Made by a program: the position numbers and the translations under genes
Assembly: GCA_045576655.1 (NCBI GenBank)
Contig: JAZNGW010000032.1
Location: 186,001-250,000, forward strand
Origin: RGIG8745 sp045576655
GTDB lineage: Bacteria > Bacteroidota > Bacteroidia > Bacteroidales > Bacteroidaceae
DNA: 64,000 nucleotides
Direction of reading: 5' to 3'
The notes under the pieces: generated by a model
Databases searched by the model: none
Seen by the model: the letters and a program-made list of their open reading frames with translations, nothing else
Told to the model about the DNA's origin: nothing
Part shown: one piece after another, positions 50,331 through 59,222 of the stretch
Layout: each line of letters starts with the position of its first letter
Position numbering within the stretch: the first letter of the stretch is position 1

Positions 50331-53300
50331 ATGAAATTGTTCAAAATACTATCGATAGCAATTACCTTAGTTTTGTATCCAGTAAGTTCGATGGGACAAA
50401 ACGATGAGGATGTGACACATTATATAGTGAATGCAGGATTTGATGAGGACTTGACATTCAATTCAGATGGTTCAACTAAGAAGATAGTTGACAATTCTGT
50501 TTCATTGTCAACTCGTTCATGGGCATATATCGCAGAGGATAATAGTGTATACGCATGGGCAAAGAAGACAGAAGATGGTAATGGGTATTGGAATGAGAGT
50601 GAAGAGAGAACGCATGCACTCAACGGATATATTGGCCAAATAAAGGGGTGGACAGTAAGCAAAGCGGACATGACCAAATGTGAATGGGCATTCTACGGTT
50701 CCCTACCTTATGACCTTGAGGGGAAAGCCATCCCTATCACCGACAACGGCAACACATATCAGATAATGCCGTCAAAACCTGATAGCGACAATGGAGCAGA
50801 TAACGTTGGAGCCTTGTTTTTACGTGCAGGATGGGGAGCTGAATGTACATACAAGCAGCTGGTAAATATACCATGTGCAAAATACCGGCTCGAATATTGG
50901 ACAATAAACACCAATAGCAGCACACAGGCAGACGCTACAGATTTAACACAGATAGTTTGTAGAGATGAGGTGTTCAAGGACGAAAGCAATTCAGGACTGT
51001 CATCTATGGTCTGGACCAAACATGAGTTTGAATTCATGCCTACATCGGAGTTCACGATAGAATTCGGATATAAGTCTGACCCAAACAAGGGATCGAACAA
51101 TAACCCTCATGTGTTTATCGATGGTGTCAGGCTATACAAGATAGGCGAAACAAACTATGACGAGATTCTGAAGACGGAACTACAGAATGAAGTTGACATA
51201 CTTATTGGTTATGCGAATGATTCCCGTATGTCAAACTATGGCAGTATAAAGGATGAAATTAATGCTATATGTAGCGATGCGCTGAAACTTACCGATATCA
51301 GCGAGATTGAATCTATGATTCAATCTCTTAGAGAATATGGTCAGAAAATCAGTAACTTATTTCCTGTTCTTGAAAGAATAACCTCACTATTAAATCAGGC
51401 TGAAGGCATAAAAAGTTCAACGGATCCCAATGCTGGCTATTCTGCATTCATCAAGGAATATGAGACAGTACTTGAACTAATGCAGAACGCTTCGTCAGAT
51501 GATATAGGAACATGCAGTGACAGATTGTCAAAAGCGATAAATGCCTACTACCAATCGGGCGGTGAATCTTCGGAATCAAGTGTTGACTGTTCGTTTTTGG
51601 TAAAGAATCCGCACTTCACAAAGAAAGGCGCGGAACCGACATACGACGAATATGGAAATCCCACATACCCGTATATAAATAGATATACTACAGGAAATGT
51701 CCCTTCTGATGGAACAAAAGATGGGTGGTATTCGCAGGGAGCAACTGGCGGAGACCAACGACTTAATTTTGCTCAAGGACGCATATGCTGGAATCTTTGG
51801 GATGTAAGTGCTGGATTGCATTCTATAAACCAGGATATAAGTAATTTGCCTGAAGGTCTTTATACCGTATCTGCCGATATGATAACACAGCCAGGCAGAG
51901 AGTATGAGGCTCACGTGTATGCGAAGAACTCTATCGACGAAGTATCATCGCCATTCCTCAATGTGGGTAATTGGTCTAATGCTAACGATGGAGAATGGAC
52001 AACGCTTGAAACAGACAAAATAATGGTTACAGACGGTAATCTGACTATTGGCGGACGCTCCGTTTTCCCACAAAACTCACAGACTGGATGGTTCTGCATG
52101 ACCAACGTGCGTCTATATTATCATGGAGAAGAGGTGAAAATCAGCAATATTACATTCGACAAAGATGAACTGGTTCTTATTGCTGGAGAAAGACGGAAGT
52201 TGGATTATACGATTTATCCTGAAAATGCAACCTTCAAGAATGTATTTATAGAATCGGACGACCCTGAAGTCGTCAGTGTTGACAATGAAGGTAACCTCAT
52301 CGCTCGCAATGAAGGAACAGCAACCATAACAGTATATTCACTCCGAGACCAAGATGTTTGTGCACAGTGTGATGTTTATGTAGAACTCAATTATGAAGGT
52401 GTGAACTCATTAATAATAAATGAAATACAGTCGGCAAATATAGACATGTTTGTAGATCCTTCATATAATTATGGTGGATGGGTGGAACTATATAATCCGA
52501 CTGATGCGCCAGTAAGTCTTGTAGGACTTTATGTAAGTGACGACCCAAACAACCTCACTAAGTTCAAACTTAATATTGATGCAGGTGCTGTACCTGCCAA
52601 GGGATTCAAGAACATCTGGTTTGACCATAACAAGGACAAAAGTTCGCAGGTAGACTTCAAACTTAGCTACGATGGTGAGACTATATACTTGAGTGACTAT
52701 GATGGTGGTCTCATTACAAGTCAGGACTTTCCGAATGCTGTTGCCCGTACTTCATATGCCCGAACAACAGACGGAAGTCCGTCATGGGGACTTACGGCCG
52801 AGCCTACACCAGAACGAAGCAATGCAACTAGTAAGTTTGCTGTGGGACGACTTGACGCCCCTGTTGTTGATAAGGATGCGCAACTCTTTACTTCACCATT
52901 CACTGTGAGTGTGAACATTCCATCAGGTACGACTCTCCGTTACACTACAGACGGAACAACCCCTACTCTTTCAAACGGTTACACAAGCCAAACAGGATTA
53001 TTCAATGTGTCATCAACAACAACCTATCGCTTCCGTCTTTTCAAGGATGGAGTATTACCAAGCGAGGTTGTGACACGTTCATACATATTCCGCGACAGAG
53101 ATTATGTATTGCCGGTAATTTCGATAGTTACTGACAGAGACAATATATACGGAGACAGTCTTGGCATTCTTGTACAAGGCGTGAACGGACGTACGGGTAA
53201 CGGATATTCTACACCTTGCAACTGGAACATGGACTGGGACCGTCCTGTAAACTTTGAGTATATAACTGCTGATGGTAAGATGGTGATAAATCAAGAGGTT

Positions 53301-55865
53301 GATATGTCAGCTTGTGGAGGATGGAGTCGTGCTTACTCACCTCACTCATTCAAACTCAAAGCTGACAAAATATATGAGGGAAAGAACTTCTATGACTACC
53401 CTATCTTTGAGACAAAACCTTACCTCAAACATAAGACTCTGCAGGTTCGTAATGGTGGCAATGACACAGGTGCGCGTATTAAAGACGCTGCGCTGCAGGA
53501 GATTGTCAGAACATCTGGGATTGACGTAGACGGACAGGCTTATCAACCAGCCGTACATTTCATCAATGGTAGGTACGTCAGCATGCTTAATATCCGTGAA
53601 CCAAACAATAAGCATTTCGTGTATGCAAACTATGGTTATGACAGCGATGAGATTGACATGTTTGAAATGAGTCCCGATTCAGCGTATTGCCAGATGACAG
53701 GTACAGATGAAAGTTTCCGCAAATGGTATGACTTGTCTGACAATGCAGAATCGGCAGATACTTATGAGCAAATATGTAAAATGGTCGATATTGACGAATA
53801 TATCAACTACATGGCAATAGAACTTTATCTCGGTTCTACAGACTGGGGACGCAACAACGTCAAAGGATACAGACCAAGATTTGAAGATGGAAAGTTCCGC
53901 TTTGTTCTTTTCGACCTTGATTTTGCTTTCAATACGAATTCGCCGTTTACGAATTTCGAAAACATGCAAATATATACGTTTAACCAGATATATGACACTG
54001 GAGAACAGCTGACAACAGAAATAGAAATTGTTACAATATTCCTTAATATGCTTGAAAATGAAGCGTTCCGTAAGAAATTCATTGACACTTACTGTCTTGT
54101 TGCCGGTAGCGTCTTTGAGCCAGAACGTTGCAAGGAAATTATTACACGAATGGCTGAACGTACTTATTCAACATTGAAACTGGAAGGTCAAGATCCGTAT
54201 AACACAGCTACTCCTATGATTAATTCACTTAGTACGCGCCAGCAAACACTAATTAGTGCTTTAAAGAATTATTGGCGCTTTGACTTGTCTGGAGTTGAGG
54301 AACAGATTGTGAAAATATCATCTAACATTGATGAAGCAAGAATTACGCTTAATGACATGATTGTCCCTACAAGCAAGTTTGACGGAAGTCTCTTTGGCGA
54401 TATCACTCTCAAGGCAAGCGCTCCTGCAAATTACAAATTCGTCGGATGGAAGGGTTTGTCAAACAATGCTACAAATGAAAATGTCATTTTTGACAAAAAT
54501 ACAGAATGGTCATACTACGACCAAGGTGCTCTTGACGGTCAAGCATGGACCTCAAGCATATATAACAATAATGACTGGATGTCTGGAGATTCTCCATTAG
54601 GTTATTATACTGGCGACAACAATAATAGCAGAGGATACAACACTATTCTTGATTACGGATATGACGCATCGAATAAACGTCCTACTTATTATTTCAGGAA
54701 GACATTTGATTTGGAAACTACGCCGTCTGAATCGGACGTTATGGTGTTTGACTATATAGTTGATGACGGCTTTATTATATATGTCAATGGTAAGGAGGCT
54801 GGCAGATATCTTATGCCAAGCGGCAACGTAGGATATGGCACATACGCTTCTTCACATGCAGTTGGAAACCCTGATACAGGAAGTTTGACATTAGATGCTT
54901 CACTCTTCAAACAAGGAACTAACGTTGTTGCTGTTGAGATACATAACAATAGCGGTTCATCAAGCGATATTTATTTTGACGCTTCACTTACTCTTAAGTC
55001 CTATTCGGGTGAAGAAACAATCTTGTCTGAAGATGAAACGTACGTATTACCTTCCACAGGAAATCATGTCCTTAGAGCTTGCTATGAAAAATTAAGTGAG
55101 GAAGAACTGAAACTTGTTCACATGACCCCTGTAAAGATTAATGAAATATGTGCTTCTAACAGCATATACATAAATGAGTATTTCGAGAAGAACGACTGGA
55201 TTGAACTTTACAACACTACTAACGAAGAATATGACGTGGCAGGCATGTATATTAGTGACAATCTAAACAAACCTCTCAAATACCAAATACCAACAGATGG
55301 AATTGTAAATACTGTGATCAAACCAAACGGATATATAGTACTTTGGGCGGATAAGCTCACTCCGATAAACCAGTTGCATACTTCCTTCAAGATTGGCGCA
55401 GAAGGTGGTGAAGTTATTCTTACCTCTGCTGATGAGACATGGTGTGACACTCTTGTCTATGCTGCTCACAACGGCGACTACTCAATAGGTCTTTATCCTG
55501 ATGGAGGCGTAAATGCATATATAATGAACAAGCCGACAATAGCTTCGACTAACGTTATAAATTCATATTCAAAACTTTGGGATGAGCCTTATATACCAAA
55601 TGCCATAGAAGATATTGAAATATCTCGAAACGGAGGCTTATGTCTTTCTTACAATGATGGTTACATCAATGTAAGAAGTGAAGGCAATGATATTATTGAC
55701 ATTGCTGTATTCTCAATTACAGGTCAGAGTTGCTTGGATAAATCAATAATTCTTTCTGATAATTCTGAAATTATTAGCATCAATTCGTTACCTTCTGGCA
55801 CATACGTTGTAAATGCAACAGGTCAAACTGGCAACAGATGCGTTATCAAGATTTACAAGAAATAG
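50331..55865 (+). CDS. Giant exported CotH-kinase/lamin-tail surface protein
   Basis: This 1844-residue protein has a signal peptide (1-22). It starts with two beta-rich binding-like regions (about 25-280 and 415-600). Then come a Big_2 Ig-like domain (603-685, with EGTATITV), a lamin-tail domain (691-830, INEIQSANIDMF...GGWVELYNPT), and a chitobiase-type C-terminal domain (841-930, TLRYTTDGTTPTLSNG). A CotH-like region (930-1290) holds RIKDAALQEI and VLFDLDFAFN. The chain continues with a galactose-binding-like domain (about 1397-1560), a second lamin-tail domain (1596-1720) and a C-terminal domain (1767-1844) ending SLPSGTYVVNATGQTG...IYKK, similar to type IX secretion signals. CotH domains can phosphorylate proteins; that activity is not shown here. 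It is monocistronic. Confidence 0.86.
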   Translation: MKLFKILSIAITLVLYPVSSMGQNDEDVTHYIVNAGFDEDLTFNSDGSTKKIVDNSVSLSTRSWAYIAEDNSVYAWAKKTEDGNGYWNESEERTHALNGYIGQIKGWTVSKADMTKCEWAFYGSLPYDLEGKAIPITDNGNTYQIMPSKPDSDNGADNVGALFLRAGWGAECTYKQLVNIPCAKYRLEYWTINTNSSTQADATDLTQIVCRDEVFKDESNSGLSSMVWTKHEFEFMPTSEFTIEFGYKSDPNKGSNNNPHVFIDGVRLYKIGETNYDEILKTELQNEVDILIGYANDSRMSNYGSIKDEINAICSDALKLTDISEIESMIQSLREYGQKISNLFPVLERITSLLNQAEGIKSSTDPNAGYSAFIKEYETVLELMQNASSDDIGTCSDRLSKAINAYYQSGGESSESSVDCSFLVKNPHFTKKGAEPTYDEYGNPTYPYINRYTTGNVPSDGTKDGWYSQGATGGDQRLNFAQGRICWNLWDVSAGLHSINQDISNLPEGLYTVSADMITQPGREYEAHVYAKNSIDEVSSPFLNVGNWSNANDGEWTTLETDKIMVTDGNLTIGGRSVFPQNSQTGWFCMTNVRLYYHGEEVKISNITFDKDELVLIAGERRKLDYTIYPENATFKNVFIESDDPEVVSVDNEGNLIARNEGTATITVYSLRDQDVCAQCDVYVELNYEGVNSLIINEIQSANIDMFVDPSYNYGGWVELYNPTDAPVSLVGLYVSDDPNNLTKFKLNIDAGAVPAKGFKNIWFDHNKDKSSQVDFKLSYDGETIYLSDYDGGLITSQDFPNAVARTSYARTTDGSPSWGLTAEPTPERSNATSKFAVGRLDAPVVDKDAQLFTSPFTVSVNIPSGTTLRYTTDGTTPTLSNGYTSQTGLFNVSSTTTYRFRLFKDGVLPSEVVTRSYIFRDRDYVLPVISIVTDRDNIYGDSLGILVQGVNGRTGNGYSTPCNWNMDWDRPVNFEYITADGKMVINQEVDMSACGGWSRAYSPHSFKLKADKIYEGKNFYDYPIFETKPYLKHKTLQVRNGGNDTGARIKDAALQEIVRTSGIDVDGQAYQPAVHFINGRYVSMLNIREPNNKHFVYANYGYDSDEIDMFEMSPDSAYCQMTGTDESFRKWYDLSDNAESADTYEQICKMVDIDEYINYMAIELYLGSTDWGRNNVKGYRPRFEDGKFRFVLFDLDFAFNTNSPFTNFENMQIYTFNQIYDTGEQLTTEIEIVTIFLNMLENEAFRKKFIDTYCLVAGSVFEPERCKEIITRMAERTYSTLKLEGQDPYNTATPMINSLSTRQQTLISALKNYWRFDLSGVEEQIVKISSNIDEARITLNDMIVPTSKFDGSLFGDITLKASAPANYKFVGWKGLSNNATNENVIFDKNTEWSYYDQGALDGQAWTSSIYNNNDWMSGDSPLGYYTGDNNNSRGYNTILDYGYDASNKRPTYYFRKTFDLETTPSESDVMVFDYIVDDGFIIYVNGKEAGRYLMPSGNVGYGTYASSHAVGNPDTGSLTLDASLFKQGTNVVAVEIHNNSGSSSDIYFDASLTLKSYSGEETILSEDETYVLPSTGNHVLRACYEKLSEEELKLVHMTPVKINEICASNSIYINEYFEKNDWIELYNTTNEEYDVAGMYISDNLNKPLKYQIPTDGIVNTVIKPNGYIVLWADKLTPINQLHTSFKIGAEGGEVILTSADETWCDTLVYAAHNGDYSIGLYPDGGVNAYIMNKPTIASTNVINSYSKLWDEPYIPNAIEDIEISRNGGLCLSYNDGYINVRSEGNDIIDIAVFSITGQSCLDKSIILSDNSEIISINSLPSGTYVVNATGQTGNRCVIKIYKK

Positions 55866-55895
55866 CGAATATAATTAGGCTCTCGCAAAACAATA

Positions 55896-55930
55896 AGCAC
55901 CGCAATGATTTAGAAGTTCATTGCGGTGCT
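55896..55930. terminator. Bidirectional terminator between the CotH-type gene and glyA
   Basis: AGCACCGCAATGA (55896-55908) pairs perfectly with TCATTGCGGTGCT (55918-55930), a 13-bp stem with a nine-base loop in the gap between converging genes. Confidence 0.8.
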
Positions 55931-55954
55931 AGTGTTATAAATCAAACTAGTTGA

Positions 55955-57235
55955 TTACCACGCAAACAATGGATAATCAGCCATCATGTTATTGACTTTA
56001 GCACGTACAGATGAAATGACATTTTCATCCTCAGGTGCGTTAAGTACTGTTTCAATAAGTTCTGCTATTATAGGCATTAGGTCTTCTTTTACACCACGTG
56101 TTGTTATTGCTGGTGTACCGAGACGAATACCGCTTGTTTGGAATGCAGAACGAGTATCAAAAGGAACCATGTTCTTATTTACAGTGATATCTGCAGCAAC
56201 CAAAGCTTTTTCTGCTACCTTTCCTGTCAATTCTGGATACTTAGAACGCAAATCAACTAGCATAGAATGGTTGTCTGTTCCGCCTGAGCATATGTTGAAT
56301 CCGCGCTCAATCAATGCTTGTGCTAATGCGGCAGCATTCTTCTTAACCTGTTCCTGATATGTGCGGAATTCAGGTTGAAGAGCCTCACCAAAAGCAACGG
56401 CTTTAGCAGCAATAACGTGTTCAAGCGGACCACCCTGCTGACCAGGGAATACTGCAGAATTTAAGAGTTGAGACATCATCTTAATTTCACCTTTAGGAGT
56501 TTTCAATCCCCATGGATTCTCAAAGTCCTTACCCATGAGAATCAGACCGCCACGAGGACCACGAAGTGTCTTATGTGTAGTTGTTGTAACAATATGCGCA
56601 TATTGAAGCGGGTTGTCAAGAAGTCCTGCTGCAATTAGTCCTGCAGGATGTGCCATGTCTACCATTAATAATGCTCCGACCTTATCTGCAATTTCACGCA
56701 TACGCTTATAATCCCATTCACGACTATATGCAGAACCTCCACCAATGATAAGTTTTGGTTTGTTTTCCATAGCCAAACGCTCCATTTCATCATAGTCTAC
56801 TCTGCAAGTTTCCGGATTAAGCTGGTAACCAACAGGACGATATAAAATACCGCTTGTATTTACCAATGAACCATGCGAAAGGTGACCGCCATGGTCAAGA
56901 TTTAGTCCCATGAATGTATCACCTGGCTTCAACACGGCAAGAAGTACAGCTGCATTAGCCTGTGCTCCAGAGTGTGGCTGAACATTTGCATACTCCGCTC
57001 CAAAGAGTTTCTTAGCACGTTCAATAGCAATAGTCTCTGTCTGGTCTACAACTTCGCATCCGCCATAGTAACGCTTGCCAGGATAACCTTCTGCATATTT
57101 ATTTGTAAGACAAGAACCCATAGCACGCATTACATCTTCACTTACAAAGTTTTCTGATGCAATAAGTTCAATTCCTTTCAACTGTCTTTGATATTCTTTC
57201 TCAATCAGAGAAAAGACTTCATCATTTCTTTTCAT
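55955..57235 (-). CDS. glyA: Serine hydroxymethyltransferase
   Basis: This 426-residue PLP enzyme interconverts serine and glycine, loading a one-carbon unit on tetrahydrofolate. The N-terminus has IELIASENFVSEDVMRAMGS, and the PLP lysine lies in VTTTTHKTLRGPRGGLI (about 225-241). The GGTDNHSMLVDL and FQTSGIRLGTPAITTRG blocks are typical. The length is standard. It has its own consensus promoter. It complements serC/serA at the other end of the window. Confidence 0.97.
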   Translation of the reverse strand: MKRNDEVFSLIEKEYQRQLKGIELIASENFVSEDVMRAMGSCLTNKYAEGYPGKRYYGGCEVVDQTETIAIERAKKLFGAEYANVQPHSGAQANAAVLLAVLKPGDTFMGLNLDHGGHLSHGSLVNTSGILYRPVGYQLNPETCRVDYDEMERLAMENKPKLIIGGGSAYSREWDYKRMREIADKVGALLMVDMAHPAGLIAAGLLDNPLQYAHIVTTTTHKTLRGPRGGLILMGKDFENPWGLKTPKGEIKMMSQLLNSAVFPGQQGGPLEHVIAAKAVAFGEALQPEFRTYQEQVKKNAAALAQALIERGFNICSGGTDNHSMLVDLRSKYPELTGKVAEKALVAADITVNKNMVPFDTRSAFQTSGIRLGTPAITTRGVKEDLMPIIAELIETVLNAPEDENVISSVRAKVNNMMADYPLFAW

Positions 57236-57275
57236 TTTACCTTATTATTTGTTATTTATTGATTACAAATTTCTG

Positions 57276-57307
57276 CAAATTTAGACAAAAAGCATCTAAA
57301 ACGCAAA
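57276..57307 (-). promoter_or_regulatory. glyA promoter
   Basis: On the minus strand TTTG (57307-57304), 20 bases, then TAAATTTG (57283-57276), about 40 bases before the glyA ATG. Confidence 0.7.
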
Positions 57308-57380
57308 TTGACATGTGAAAGATTGAAAAAGCAGATTCAAATTGAAGTTTAATAAAAGGAGTAATAGCGATACATGGGTG

Positions 57381-57424
57381 ATGTTGTAACACGACTGCGG
57401 CGGGGATGTTGCATGATCGCAGTG
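57381..57424 (-). repeat. Degenerate 22-bp tandem repeat, locus C (two units plus flanking partial units)
   Basis: On the minus strand 57424-57403 (CACTGCGATCATGCAACATC...) and 57402-57381 (CGCCGCAGTCGTGTTACAAC...) are two contiguous 22-base units of the same family as loci A and B. A partial unit (57425-57441) containing the ATGTAACAT motif lies on one side. The remainder of the 57236-57706 gap has two promoters and no gene. Confidence 0.7.
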
Positions 57425-57653
57425 AAGATGTAACATGCCCCAAAAGACAAACTTCGACGAATATAGCAACAAAAGAATTATACGAATTCAATAGAATCCA
57501 AACAATCGACTGGGGGGAGAACTGAATTTTGAAACGCTAAAGAATCGCTTTTTCTAGAACTTAAATTTGATGTTGGACTCTGCACTTGACACAGTTTAAG
57601 GAGCTCGGTGCATTTTATTTGTGATTAGGACTGATGTAATCGGGAAAAAACGC

Positions 57654-57661
57654 TATATTTG
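57654..57661 (+). promoter_or_regulatory. Candidate -7 element of pyrBI
   Basis: TATATTTG lies 45 bases before the pyrB ATG. No good -33 match is present at the usual distance. Confidence 0.5.
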
Positions 57662-57706
57662 CAGATTAATAAATGTTTCACAGCATAATAGTCATACATA
57701 TAATTT

Positions 57707-58654
57707 ATGGGAAACAGAAGTATAGTTTCAATTGCAGATTATAGTAAAGAAAAAATTCAGGATCTGCTTGATATGGCAAAGGAGTTTGAGAAGAGCCCGA
57801 ACAGACGAATTCTACAGGGAAAGGTTGTAGCGACGCTCTTTTTCGAACCTTCAACACGTACGCGTCTTAGTTTTGAAACTGCAGCGAACAGACTTGGTGC
57901 CAGGGTTATAGGTTTTACAGATCCTAAGGCTACCAGTTCATCAAAGGGTGAGACGCTGAAAGACACAATCAAGATGGTGTCTAACTATGCTGATGTTATC
58001 GTCATGCGTCATTCTCTCGAAGGTGCAGCTCAATATGCTAGCGAAGTGACTAACGTGCCTATTATCAATGCTGGCGATGGTGCCAACCTGCACCCGTCAC
58101 AAACAATGCTCGACCTTTATTCTATATACAAGACCCAGGGGACGCTTGAGAATCTTAACATCTATCTTGTGGGCGATTTGAAATACGGACGCACTGTACA
58201 TTCGTTGCTTATGTCAATGCGCAAATACAACCCTACATTTCATTTCATAGCTCCTAAAGAATTGGAAATGCCAGAAGAGTACAAGCAATATTGTAAGCAG
58301 GAGGGCATCAGGTACATCGAACGCCAGGACTTCACAGAAGATACTATATCCGATGCTGACATTCTCTACATGACACGTGTTCAGCGCGAGAGATTCACAG
58401 ACCTGATGGAGTATGAACGTGTGAAAGATGCGTATATCCTTAAAGCGGATATGCTCGGAAAATGTAGAAAAAACATGAAAATTCTTCATCCACTTCCACG
58501 CGTGAATGAAATCGAATATGATGTGGACGATTCTCCTCACGCATACTATTTTGAGCAGGCACAGAATGGTCTATATGCTCGCCAAGCGTTAATATGCGAT
58601 GTGCTAGGCATAACATTGAAGCGCATACAAAGCGACCCTACAATCATTTTTTAG
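57707..58654 (+). CDS. pyrB: Aspartate carbamoyltransferase catalytic subunit
   Basis: This 315-residue enzyme condenses carbamoyl phosphate with aspartate, the first committed step of pyrimidine synthesis. The carbamoyl-phosphate site FEPSTRTRLSFETA (about 45-58) and the HPSQTMLDLYS motif (near 126-136) are intact, as is the C-terminal HPLPRVNEI loop. The length matches class B catalytic chains. The regulatory chain gene follows 52 bases later, so a PyrB6-PyrI6 holoenzyme is expected. Confidence 0.97.
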   Translation: MGNRSIVSIADYSKEKIQDLLDMAKEFEKSPNRRILQGKVVATLFFEPSTRTRLSFETAANRLGARVIGFTDPKATSSSKGETLKDTIKMVSNYADVIVMRHSLEGAAQYASEVTNVPIINAGDGANLHPSQTMLDLYSIYKTQGTLENLNIYLVGDLKYGRTVHSLLMSMRKYNPTFHFIAPKELEMPEEYKQYCKQEGIRYIERQDFTEDTISDADILYMTRVQRERFTDLMEYERVKDAYILKADMLGKCRKNMKILHPLPRVNEIEYDVDDSPHAYYFEQAQNGLYARQALICDVLGITLKRIQSDPTIIF

Positions 58655-58706
58655 TTTTGCAATAAACACAGGATAACATAATAGATTCATATAAATAACT
58701 TTCTGT

Positions 58707-59165
58707 ATGGAAAAGAGAAAAGACTTGATAGTAGCAGCGCTAAAGAACGGCACTGTAATTGACCATATACCTACAAACAAGTTGTTTACCGTGGTGCAGA
58801 TGCTTGAACTTGACAAGAGCAACGACTCTGTGACTATCGGTAACAACTATTCAAGCAAACGTTTGGGCAAAAAGGGACTTATCAAAGTGGCAGACCGCTT
58901 TTTCTGCGACGAAGAGATTAGTCGTCTTGCTGTTGTGTGTGCAAACATTCGTCTTTGCATCATACGTGACTATGAGGTGGTTGAAAAGAAAGAGGTGTGT
59001 CTTCCTGACCAGTTGACAAATGTCGTGAAATGTGCAAATCCAGTGTGCATAACAAACAATGAACCAATGAAAACCATCTTCAACGTAACGGACAAGGCAA
59101 ACGGCATCGTGAAGTGTCGTTATTGCGGAAAGACACAGTGTGTGGAAAATATAAAATTAGTATAA
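58707..59165 (+). CDS. pyrI: Aspartate carbamoyltransferase regulatory subunit
   Basis: This 152-residue protein has an N-terminal nucleotide-binding domain (ALKNGTVIDHIPTNKLFTVVQML...) and a C-terminal zinc domain with four cysteines (VKCANPVCITNNEPM...VKCRYCGKTQCVE; ligands near 109, 114, 137 and 140). It binds CTP or ATP and sets the activity of PyrB. It is paired with pyrB in one operon. A 7-bp hairpin (59172-59178 / 59187-59193) follows without a clear T run. Confidence 0.96.
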   Translation: MEKRKDLIVAALKNGTVIDHIPTNKLFTVVQMLELDKSNDSVTIGNNYSSKRLGKKGLIKVADRFFCDEEISRLAVVCANIRLCIIRDYEVVEKKEVCLPDQLTNVVKCANPVCITNNEPMKTIFNVTDKANGIVKCRYCGKTQCVENIKLV

Positions 59166-59222
59166 AAGGATGCTTTCCTTCTGATTGGAAAGCGGAAACG
59201 AAAAAAGTATATAAATATTTGT

